Shown here piece by piece: positions 48,710 through 61,100 of a DNA stretch of 64,000 nucleotides. How positions within the stretch are numbered: position 1 is the stretch's first letter; the number at the start of each line of letters is the position of its first letter. Position numbers and translations under genes: made by a program. Below the pieces are notes generated by a model. It was not told where the DNA came from and searched no databases. It saw only the letters and a program-made list of their open reading frames with translations. The DNA is from Anthopleura xanthogrammica (lineage: Eukaryota > Cnidaria > Anthozoa > Actiniaria > Actiniidae): the NCBI GenBank assembly GCA_964019055.1, contig OZ025220.1, positions 7,602,201 through 7,666,200 on the forward strand, read 5' to 3'.

Positions 48710-50400
48710 ACGAAAAATGTATTACAACTGTTTTGTACAGTTCCCTGTTAATTTGTTTTGATGGCTTAAGAATAACTTGTAGAAATGTCAGTATTAAACC
48801 TTTTTAATTCCCACGCTGAAAACAAAAATTCTGCTAAGATCAATTTAATTCCCTTTAAGCGACGTTAACACTTAATATAAACACTAATACAGTAAATGAG
48901 AAGTAATAAATAGAATTTCAAAGAACTCAAGGTTTTCCTCTCCAAAAATAACCGGTTAAAATGTTATTAAAATCGAAAGAAAACAAGTTCTGAAAATTGT
49001 TTCCATTTAGTCCATCATTAAATGGGGTGAGCTGAACTTATACGACTGAACTGCCTTATAATGATAAGAAGACTTTAAGAAATTGGGTATTCCGTTACCA
49101 AGGCAACGAGTAGACTCACGAAAATATGCATTATTATAACGCCTTCAGGGTGAATTTTGATTACATTGTCGCGCGTGTTGCGAAATTATAATCTTTTTCA
49201 ACCAATTGGTTTTATTACCTCGAGAATTTTTTGAACTCTTCCGAAAATAAGCTGATTCTTATTTATATCCAATTTTTCCACACAAAAAAAGTGAATTATT
49301 AAAATTAGTATTTTTATTAGCGGAGAAATTCTTCCGTGAGCTCTGTTAGTTTATATGATTTCTACAAGAAACATAACTTATTGAATTATTCATTTTTTTT
49401 CTAACTCGCGACCACATTGATCAAAAACCTATGTTAGTGGTTTGCAAATGAAAGCATATTTCTTTATAATCGATATCTTTCCTCTTCATCAATGCTCCGT
49501 GGTTTTTATTGCGGTTCTTTCTGGGGACGTTAAAACCGGCTGCCAATCCGACGAGATTTTAGTTTAGCAGTCGCTGCTGGTTATTTTAGTTCACCCATGC
49601 GCTCATCAAATCTTTGCCCTTTATTTTCTTACTGATTATCACAATAATCATTATTTTTCTGTTGGAGAAACGTTGTCAACAATGATTACGAAATTGGAAG
49701 TTCAACGGACTTGAAGCGGGTTAAGGATATACCACTTCGAATCTCAAAACAATTATTGCCTTAAAGACTGCTGAAGGCAAGATATTGCTATTCAAGTCAT
49801 ACTTTATCAGAACGATTGTATTATCATCGGCCTGCCTCAGAGCGGTGAGTTTGAGCGACATCCCAATGCTGCCACCATTTTTACTTCAAGAACACATAAT
49901 AGGCAAGTTTGAGGATTTTTGAAGGTTTTCGAAGTGACAGAACAATGTGTATGGTTTTCTCTTAATTTTTTTAAAGAAAGAATTCTACTTCGTCTTGAAT
50001 TTAAGGGATAACGAGACACTCGAACACTTTAATACTGGCAGAAGCAAAAGTGGTATTAACAATACTGCTCTCTCCATCCATATTTGCTATATTATCTCAG
50101 CAGGGAAAACTTGTAACATTTGAGTTTATTTATAGCCATTTTCAAGAGCTTTAGATTCAAAATAATTTAATTGAGACCATTGGAGAAACTTTGATGATCG
50201 ATTTTGCATATCATAACAAACATTTGATTCGTCACCTTTTCTTGAATATGAGATATCATTAGCAGATGTACTGGTTAGGTAAATGTGTATATGTATGTGT
50301 ATATATCTTGATATATCAATAACTGTGTGGTGAAAGAACTGCTACATCGAGCATGACAGTCTAGCGGGAAAACTGTACAGACGAAAGACATATTTGGATT
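48710..50400. other. Region upstream of the TRPA-like N-terminal exon, nothing recognised
   Basis: AT-rich. It may hold an alternative promoter for the exon starting at 50424 (TATATATCTTGATATATC near 50300), or be intron if exons A and B belong to the gene. Confidence 0.4.
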
Positions 50401-50423
50401 CTTTTAAGAAAAAAAAGCTGAAA

Positions 50424-50897
50424 ATGTCTTGGAGAAGAATAACGTCGCTTCTCCGTACTCGTCCTACAACAAACTTCCCTGACGTTCGAGATTTTATTGA
50501 AGAAACCGAAAACTACGAAGATACAACAATACCAATCAATGTTGAAGAAGCGATCTGGCACGAGAGTCCATCTGAACCGAATTTGGGAGTCTTAAGCGAC
50601 GGAAGCCATGATTATAAAATCCGAGACAAAAGTTCCCATGCAGACTTCTTATCAGTTCCGAATGAGTCGTATAAACTACGGCGAACTTCCTCTCTTGGAA
50701 GCAAGCCTCAGTTTATCAGTAGTAGTCGTAGCCCAAGTATTAATTCAATAAATACACTTAACGGAGATGGCTGGAGAAGGAGTCAGCTCAGTTTAACGAG
50801 TAACTGTCGATCACCGAAACCTGTACGGGAAATATTCTATAGAGAATCGAGGGAAGAAGTCTACACTGGCCCGGTAGAGTTGAGTTCACTTTCGCAG
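50424..50897 (+). CDS. TRPA-like exon C: N-terminal Ser-rich head
   Basis: 158 codons from ATG ([18 protein letters not shown]) to SLSQ with donor GTATGA, phase 0. Rich in Ser, Arg and Asp, including [15 protein letters not shown] and [10 protein letters not shown] (a possible basophilic kinase site RRTSS); no domain. The open frame extends upstream, so with the acceptor TTTGGATTCTTTTAAG it could start at 50409 as an internal exon (KKKLK before MSWRR). Confidence 0.75.
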
Positions 50898-52038
50898 GTA
50901 TGAAATACTGAATAGAATTATCTCTCTTTCTCTCTCATTTTAAACTGATTTTAACCTTTTCTTTAAAAAAAATATATAAATCTTTAACTATGAATATAAA
51001 AGAAATTATGCGATATCATTGATGATATTTTATCTCACTCATTCAATATATATATATATTTTTAAAGAAAATCTAGTAGACTACAGTGACAAAAAAAAAA
51101 TAAGTGAAAGTATCCCATAATTTCATTTTTTTTCCGGAGAAATCTAAAGCAAAGGGTGAATTTTTTGCTGTGTATTTTTTCATCACATCAATTGCAAAGA
51201 AAGAAACTGTTTTTTGAATATTATTGTGCATGTATGTGTTGTATATATAGGTCAATATATACATGTTTATATGCTGTATATATTTGTATATAGATATATA
51301 TTTTAGGAGTTGAGTTAAGCATTGAGATGAATATTAAGCTAGAACGTTAGACGCCAATTTTGTCTTCATTGACATTTGTTGAATATTTCATACCAACTGT
51401 TCTAAACATACAGTCCTGACAAGATAATCGAGAAGAAAAAGAAATTAACACAGACTACATCATGTAATTGCATACCTGCTTAATGAGTCGGTGTTTAGCT
51501 TGTTGCGAAATTTTGAACACCTACGAAACATGTGGGCAATATTCTAGAATGATTCAAAGACAGTTTTCTCAACAATTTTTCTCTTAAAAAAAAAAAAAAA
51601 AAAAAAATGAAATTGAAAATGAAATCAAAAAAATAAAGATAAAACCAGAACGCGGAATATTTTCCATCGTAGAATATTATATTTGTGTTTATTAAGTTTT
51701 CTTCAGTTTTAATATTGTAAGTTATTTTAATGAATAGAGAATAATTACCAGTCAGGTGCTCAGCAGTTCGTCTCATACACGTTAGTATTAATTTAAAAAA
51801 GTCTTAAATAAATTATATTCATTTATGACTAAAAATCATGGTTACAAAAATGTTAAAGATTATGGTTAATTTTGTTAGGTTGTTGATTTTTTAAAGTAAT
51901 TTTGTCGGTAATTGTATTTCCGAACATAATCCAGGAATCAGACATTTCAAAACCTTTCTTATTAATCGGCATCAAAACTCCCACTTACAAAAGGTTCCGA
52001 TAAAACGGAAGGAAGAGAGAAAGAAAGAAGGAAGGAAG

Positions 52039-52135
<97 letters not shown>

Positions 52136-55100
52136 TAAGAAAGAAAGAAAGTAAGAAAGAAAGAAAGAAAGAAAGAAAGTAAGAGAGAAAAAAAAAAGTA
52201 AGAAAGTAAGAAAGAAAAAAAGATAGAAAGAAGAAGAAGAACGAACGAACGAACGAATGAACGAATGAATGAATGAATGAATGAATGAATGGATGAATGA
52301 ATGAATGAATGAATGAACGAATGAATGAATGGATGAATGGATGAATGAACGAATGAATGAATGAATGAATGAATGAATGAATGAATGAATGAATGAATGA
52401 ATGAATGAATAAATGAATGGATGAATGGATGAATGAATGAATGAATGAATGAATGAATGAATGAATGGAAGAACGAACGAACGAACGAACGAACGAACGA
52501 ACGAACGAACGAACGAACGAACGAAAGAATGAATGAATGAATGAATGAATGAATGAATGAATAAATGAATGGATGAATGAATGAATGAATGAAAAAAAGA
52601 AATTTAAAAAAAGAGAGAGAGGGAGGGAGGGAGAGTTGTGAAATAAGAAAATTACAAAGTTATTATATTTACTTTCAGCGGATTTTCTGTTTGATGTGTA
52701 ATGCATTTCTCTCTACCTCATTACACGGTCGTCAAGGAACTGATCTTCTTAATTCCAAGAAAATTCGTCCAAAATTTATATTGAATAGAAAATTATACTA
52801 CTAAATACTAGTAATGATTATAACCATTCTCTGAATATCTTTAGTACTTTAAAGAATGATCTAATAACCGTAGTAAACTGAAATATTGGAAATGAAAGGA
52901 TGTGGACAGTTACATAATCGAAATCTTAAGTAATTTTTTCAGCTTTGTTGACATAATGTAAATCTTTATCTCAAATAGAATTTGACAGTCTTAAGCTCTT
53001 AAAACAATTACGTGATAATGGTGGGAAAATAGGGTAAGAAATAGTTAAAAGGATTTATTAAGAAGTGAGAATTAACATTTATAATCCAAAACAAAATCCA
53101 TCCAGTAAAAAAAAAAAAAAAATAAAAAAAAAATAAACACAAAAAAAATTAAAGTAAAATTATGAAGAAAATTAAGAAAAGCAAACACACAAAAAAAAAT
53201 AATAAAGAAAAAATATATATTAGCGAAAAACAATATTCTTTTTTTCACAGGACTCAAAATGAATACATTTCATAACCTCAACGTGTTTTATTTCAAAATT
53301 ATTTTTACAGTGCAGGTACTCGAACCATGAACACTACGAAGTTGTTTTTTTTTTTTTTTTTTCCATTTTTCCATTATATCCAATCAGCGCTTTACGTTGG
53401 AAAAGGGTTGAAGCTTCAGTTCTTAGTCGCCATCCAATCACAGCACCCGGCATAATTTATGCGATTTAGCAGTTCCTCAGTTCACATGAGATCTAAAAAT
53501 AAAACTAAATAAAATAAAATAAAATAAAATAAAATAAAATAAAATAAAATAAAATAAAATAAAATAAAATAAAATAAAATAAAATAAAATAAAATAAAAT
53601 AAAATAAAATAAAATAAAATAAAATAAAATAAAATAAAATAAAATAAAATAAAATAAAATAAAATAAAATAAAATAAAATAAAATAAAATAAAATAAAAT
53701 AAAATAAAATAAAATAAAATAAAATAAAATAAAATAAAATAAAATAAAATAAAATAAAATAAAATAAAATAAAATAAAATAAAATAAAATAAAATAAAAT
53801 AAAATAAAATAAAATAAAATAAAATAAAATAAAATAAAATAAAATAAAATAAAATAAAATAAAATAAAATAAAATAAAATAAAATAAAATAAAATAAAAT
53901 AAAATAAAATAAAATAAAATAAAATAAAATAAAATAAAATAAAATAAAATAAAATAAAATAAAATAAAATAAAATAAAATAAAACGATTTTCTGTCGTTT
54001 GTTCTGATTGGATGGCGCTTAAAAAAAATGTTTGATTCCTTTATTTCTATGGAGAGCGCTGATTGGATAGTCATGAAAAAATGTCAACAAAAAAAATCAA
54101 CTCGAAGTGTTCATAGTCCGAATGCCCGCACTTTAAAGGTTAACAATAAAATTTCATATATTTTTTACTTAGTGTTAGTTGCTGCTGTCTCCACTGTAAT
54201 TTCCGGAGTCTTTTATCACTGATGCGCTAAAAAGATAACGTGGGATTTTTGCAATTGATAATATATAGAAGGTTGTGGTTTTCCTAAAAGGGACCAAAGC
54301 AGACGAAAGGTTTTGAAGGTTATAATTCAATACAACATAGATAAATTAATTTTATTGTTGAGCAAGTTTTTTTTTTAGTTCAAAACATTTTTGCTCTAAA
54401 TTGACTCCCCAATTAGTGGTCTACCTGTGGACTGATAGGAGACTAGCACACAAACAACATGAATGACTTTTATTCTGTGAAGCAAGGGCCACAGGTTATT
54501 AGCAACTGCCATTTTCATTAAAAAATTGCTTCCCTCGTAAAACAAGAATTAATGAAATTTTTGCGTGACCTATTTGCGTGACCTATTTGCGTGACCTATT
54601 TGCGTGACCTATTTGCGTTACCTATTTGTGCAAATGGTTCTCTTCGTTTCTTCTTCCGTTATTAGAGGTTCAAATTGAGTTAGGCGGATGTACTTTTGAA
54701 TTGTAACTTGATCTTTTGGAACATTTTTTAATTTGGATTAAAAGCCTGTTAGGACTTTCTTCTTACACCATACACCGAATCAAATTATGGCGACCAATTT
54801 GAATAACTATTGTTCTTGACTGACTAGCCTCTCATACATGGGAAAATGCTTTTATGTTTCCACGTGAACACGAGGCTGGTCAATCCAGAACAATAGTTAT
54901 TCAAATGAGCCTGTAATCTAGATCTAATAAAGCGAAAGGGGAAAAAATTCGTTCCTCAGTGACCAACCTAGAAAATTGTTATCCAATGTACCACATAAGT
55001 AACTTTTGTAAGTCCGCTTAGACGACATGTGACGTCACCGCCGACATCTTGGCTCGCAAATTTCCTAGGAAATATGCTAATGAGCAAAAAGCGAAATGCA

Positions 55101-58100
55101 TCCTGGGTTATAACAATTTGTTATTCAATTTCTTGCTTTCTGTATATGAACTTCAACTGCAAATATTCAACTTCTATTATTTGAACTTTTTATTCCAAAA
55201 GCTGTAAAGAAAATACATTATAACTTTAAGGTAATAAAATATTTATGATAATTAGGCGTGAGAGACAAAATGTCTGAAATATCTTTGACCACGCGCACTC
55301 TAGCATGTTATCACTTGTATTATGAAACCTGTACGACTGTATCTGTGTTGTTTTTTTTTAATTTGAAAAGCATTAGTTAAATGTTGTCCAATCTGAACCA
55401 AATACAGAGATTTTATCTTCAACATTTTATCAATACCCTGAAAAAACCTCTGGGCTGATCAACGTCAGGGCATGGCTAACTCACAGATCGAACTTAGATC
55501 CCCCCAGAGCTTGTTTCAGGGGTCGATCTGTGAGCCGGTGGGGGCCGGGGTGGGGTACTAGCGGTAGTTCATTGATAGGGATGATCTGCTGGGATCAGCT
55601 ATTTCAAAGAAATGATATTTATTCGTTTGTCTCATTTGCAAATGACCCTCAATCGTAAGACGAACAGATAAATATCATTTCTTTATTACAATTTCCACGA
55701 TGAATGATATTTTTCAATCTATGAGGTGATTTCAGTTTTGAAAATGAAAATTGATGTTCGATGTTTAATTATCTATCAAGTTTCTGAGTTAAAACGATTC
55801 CATTAATGATTACCGAAATCTTTCACCAATCAGGATCATTTTTTACTTACAATTGATTTTTTTTTGCCAGATAGTCGGATCAATAGCTATAAGTTTTAAT
55901 TCTCGTTATCTGTGATAAAAGTTAATTAAGTGTTAGTCATAACCTTAACCGCACTTTTGAAAGCTTTATGGAATCTGTATTATTCTCTTATCATCTTAAG
56001 GTGACTGCCTACTTTTGAATGCTCGATTTGAGCCCACGATGAATGCGCGCACAAAAACCGCTGAATAAAATACGAAATGTTATTGAGGAACCATACATGT
56101 TTTGAACTTCAACAGCACAAAACCCTGAAATTTTACACGGGACTCTATATCTTTTATAAGCTCAATTGAAAGAACTTCTAAAAATCTACGTAATTTTTGT
56201 TTGACTTCGATGTATCTCTTTGTCTTTTATTCTAAAATATCCATGTCGTATTGTAGAATAATTCACTAGCTGGCATTTGTGCATGATAAGGTCTGCAAAG
56301 AACTATTATCTTATAATTTTTTTTCTGATCACTTCCGGTGGTGCAATTTTTGCTTCAAAAGCTCGCGCGTAGGCATCCATTAAATGCTGATTATCTCGAA
56401 AACGAGCGCGGGACACTCCATTTTTCTTTTCATATTCGGAATCAGATTTAAACTTCACTTTAAAGAATCGTAGTTTAAAAGAAAGTCACCTTAATGGCTT
56501 TATTTAGAAATGGATATTTCAAGGCCAATTATATATATTATATATTATATTATTTTAAAAAATTCAAAATTTCGAGCATGGGTTATTTACTAATTGTTTA
56601 TATTTTATTAAGAATAGTAATTGTAAATACTATGCCATCCCCTTAAGCAGTATTTCTTTCTTTACCATTGCTGGAAATTTCCTTTGAAGTATGTATCAGC
56701 ATGGAAGCAGGAAACCCTATATCCAATAAATTTTGAGTGGATCGAAAAAGCATAAATGAATGATATTGAAAACAAATGGATATTAATTTGCTATGTCTAG
56801 TATTTTATTTTAGTTATTTATGTAAAAATGAGGGAAGATTTTATTTTATTACAAATATGATGATTACTGTGTATTCATAATTGTAATTTTTGCTCGCGCT
56901 GTCAATACAATTTCAATTCTTTTTGTTGCGGTGCAGCGAGGATTTCAGCGTGTATCATGGCCCGCGACGTTAACGGAAACGAGGTCTTGCAACGCAAAAG
57001 ATGTAACAAAAAAAAACAAAAAAAAAACTTTGAACTTTGCTTTGCAACGTTTTGAGAATTGACACGCCTAAAAATAGCTAAAACTGAAAGTTGCAGCGTC
57101 TATCACCCATGTTCACTCGCAATGCAATGATCCTATTCAGACTAGCCAAACAGGATTTGATATTGATTTTGAACCAGAAACTTTCTTCATATTATAGACG
57201 TTGCAATATTTTGCTGCAACCAAAATCATAAATTGTGTTGCTAGCGCGAGAAAAAATTGCAGTGTATTGGCAGTTTAACCCTTTTTACGACGGTAAAGTT
57301 GATTTTTACCATCACATAATCCTTACAATCACCCCACTCAACCCCCAAAGGATTTCAAGATCACATGCCCGATAAATACCATAAATATTTAACGCATTTT
57401 TCCAGCTGATACTGTTTTCCAACCACTAGAAATCCATAACAAAATCGTTGAAGGTTTTGAAATCTCAGTTATTCGTTCGCCTTGTGTCTGGGGAGTTTGG
57501 TTGGGTGAGTGTGAGCTTGACGTCTACCGCGTGCAAAATTTCCAGCGATGCTTTGTAAAGGTTGCATGTCGACAAAGGTAAAGTCTTTGATGTTAATATC
57601 GTACAATCAGTTTTAAAATCATATATAGGATTATATTTGAATTTAATTTTGTCGAGAGTTTTGTTCTTTGATTTCGGAACTATTTTTGAGAAAGATTTAG
57701 GGCTTTTTTTCTAGTGGTCTGTAAAATTTAAAGATTAATTTTTGCTTCAAAAACTATTTTAAATTATTATTTTAAACTTGGTCCTGTCTTTAAAATATAT
57801 ATATATATCTTCCTCTTTTTAAAAAAAAGTATTGATATATCACTATTCAAATTGAACCAAAAAGTGCCCAAAAAATCTGAACAAAATTTAGAAAAATTCT
57901 CTAAAATTCTCTAAAAGAAAGAAAAAAAAAAACCCAAAAAATGCAAGAGGGTTAACAAAAACAGAAAGAATTTCTATAGAAATAAATATAGAAATATTTA
58001 GAGCAAAATGGTATAGAGAAGACTTGTTTGAGTTAAAACTTTTTAAATATCATGAAACTCACTGAAAAGTGTCCTTCTTTGCAACAGTACAAAGTTGCCA

Positions 58101-61100
58101 CAATTGCATAACCTCTTCGTACAGATTCATTATTTTCAGTTTTAAGTTTGTTTTTTACTCAGAATTCAAGGTTTCATAGCTTGTCAATTAGAATCTCAGC
58201 ATCGCTCACTGGAATCAAAAGCCACATTTTAAAGCTATCAATCATTCATGTGTTTAACAGATAAGCGAGTCCTTTCTCATAAAATCTGTACTTCACTTTA
58301 TTTCTACTCAATTATTTTAAATTGATTTTGATATGGTACTTGACGTCGACAAGCTCTCTTATTGACATTTGAATATCGGTCGTATGGCGTCCAGGTGAAT
58401 TCACTTCTTTCAGCCAGAACGAATTAGCCAATCAGCGAACATTTTGTTCGTAGCTCAATGTTTCCTAGTTCCAAGTTTTCGGTTCGATTTACAACAGCTT
58501 TTGCTCGAAAATAAAGAAAATAAAACTCATTCGTGCAAATATTTATCAAATACCTTCTAGAAAATCATATTGCGTCGTCGTTGGTGGAAAATATTTCATT
58601 TTGAAAAGAGATAATAGGAAACGCTTGGGAAATTTTCGCTGTGACAAACAATACGTTGCGCGTCTAGATTCCAGACCACCTGGGTCTACTTAATGATAAA
58701 GTTGAAAACACTCGCAGATCAGTATATAAGTTTTCCATATACATATATATGAATTTTCTCAAAGAAAACATCATATATAAAGAAGAAAATGTCTTACTTA
58801 CTTCTTTTATATATAAACATTTATAAATATTTGAGATACTATGCTCTCTCTGATAAGTCGAAACGCTTGAAAAACCCTGTTTATATCAGAGGACAGCGAA
58901 CATGCTCAGCTCAAACGCATTTTTTTATCTTATAGAAGCAATATAAATATGGCTTACTTTGCGTCTATACTGTGATATAAACTTGCTGGTAGCTGTAGAG
59001 CACTCGAGAAGTGAAAGGAACACCCGGCTACGCCTCATGTTTCTCTACAACTTCTCTCGTGGTCTACAGCTTCCAGCGTGTTTATATCACAGTATATATA
59101 TATAGGCACGCGTGATATTTTTCGTTTTTTTTGTTTACGATTAAAGTGATGAGGCAATGAATATTGTGGATGTCTAAAATTTAAAACGGATGTTTTATTT
59201 ATAAACAGGGTTGAAATAATTCGGAATACGATTTGTGATGTGTTTTTTTGTATAAGGAGGAAGGAGAAGGAGAGAAAAAAGAAAGGAAGGAACGAAGGAA
59301 CGAAGGAACGAAGGAAGGGAGGAGAGGAACAGAGGAAGGGAGAAAGGGAGGAAGGAACGAAGGAACGAAGGAACGAAGGAACGAAGGGAGGAAGGGAGGA
59401 ACGAAGGAACGAAGGAAGGGAGGAGGGAAAGAACGAAGGAAGGAAGGAAGGAAGGAAGGAACGAAGGAAGGGAAGAGGGGAGGAACAGAGGAACAGAGGA
59501 AGGGAGGAAGGGAGGAAGGGAGGAAGGGAGGAAGGGAAGAGACAAGCAATAAACTAAATATAGAAAAGAAAATGATATTTTTATTTCTATGTTTAATTTT
59601 TAAACACTTAAAATCACATAAAAAATTTAAAACTTCTTGCTTCAAATTATCAATTATTTTCTCATAATTAAAATCACTGAGAACCCATCTCTTCATCATC
59701 TTTAATTTTAATGAGAATGAGAAAATCTTGTATATATTTTTTCTCAGTCAGCATTTTCCTAAAGTTTCTACTAAAAAAATCGCAAATATTGTTATGTAAT
59801 TTTTGGTTACACCTCAACTTTCTAATTCTTTGATAATACTAAATACATTTGTGTCCAAGGTTTGTTCAATATATTATTTGCTGTCAGGCACTGACCCTTC
59901 TCAAAATTATCTTGAGTTATCTTGATTTATCTCGCAAGGCTAACATGGAAATACGAAAGAAATGCCACAAATGCGATCGAGAAAAAGTGTGATTTTGTTT
60001 GTGCTTTCGCGTTAGCCCCGGATTCAACATAATTTTGGGAATGGTCAACTGTGTTTAGTCTCTTTTCCTAGCTTGTTCTGATCATTTATCAGCATGACGC
60101 AATCAATATCCTGGATAATATTCCATTTAAGGTGACTTACGAGATCCCTCTCGAGATTGTCCCTGCTTTCAAGATGGCGGCACTTTCAATATTTTCTTTT
60201 GGGTTTGCTGTAAATGACCATTGCTAGCCTCCTTTGCAGGCTTTTTATTTTCTTTAAAACATTCATATCTTTGATTGTTAACACCTCTAAAGAGGGGAGT
60301 GGATATCCACTCAATCCACCCCCTGTCCCTGAAGAAAGCCAAGAATTCATTGTAGCCAATTTAACTTAGTTGACGCACTCTCTTGCAGTCTGGGGTTGAC
60401 GCAGATGGCGAGAAAGAGACACTGCACAGTTTGGCAAGGCGAGGCAACACTCAGGAGATACGATGCCTATTACAGCAGAATGAAGGTTTGTAGTTCCTTT
60501 GATTGTTTGTAATGGATAGATAGATCGAAGATTGATGAATAGATAAATGTTTGGCTTGCTGAAATGGTGTATTGGAGATGGAAAGATAGATGCACAAATG
60601 GATGGATGAATGGATGGATAGATGGATGGATAGATGTACAAATGGGTAGATGGATAGATGGATGGATGGATGAATGGATAGATGGATAGATGTTCAAATG
60701 GATGGATGGATGGATGGTTTGATAGATGGATAGATGGATATATATACAAGTAGATGGATGGATGGATGAATGGATAGATGGATAGATGTACAAATGGATG
60801 GATGGATTGATCGATGGATGATGGATGGATGGATGAATGAATGAATAGATGGATAGATGTACAAATGGATGGATGGATGATGGATGGATGGATGGGATAG
60901 TTGAATTGATGGACGGACAGACGATTGGTGATGGATGGATACATGGACAGAAGAGTGTATAGATTGAGCTGTTCAACCAAAAATTAAACAAAATTTCATT
61001 ATTTTTAGATATCGACAAGCGAGACTCGTATGGCAAGACCCCTCTTCACTGTGCAGTATCAGCAGGACAGATATCCACCGTCAAATACCTTCTCCACTGT

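Noticed and set aside
48400..48761. Gly/Arg/Glu-rich frames in three phases
   Set aside because: Translations of (GGGA)n and (GA)n.
51972..52706. 244-residue Ser/Phe/His/Ile frame on the minus strand
   Set aside because: Tetranucleotide microsatellite in an intron.
53505..54074. 189-residue Phe/Ile/Leu/Tyr repeat frame on the minus strand
   Set aside because: Translation of the AAAAT array inside a foldback element.
59195..59699. Pro/Ser/Phe-rich and Arg/Lys/Glu-rich frames
   Set aside because: Purine-rich array; frames exist in several phases at once.
60366..61036. 204- and 188-residue Ile/His/Pro/Ser frames on the minus strand
   Set aside because: GATG array between two plus-strand ankyrin exons that have clear splice sites.
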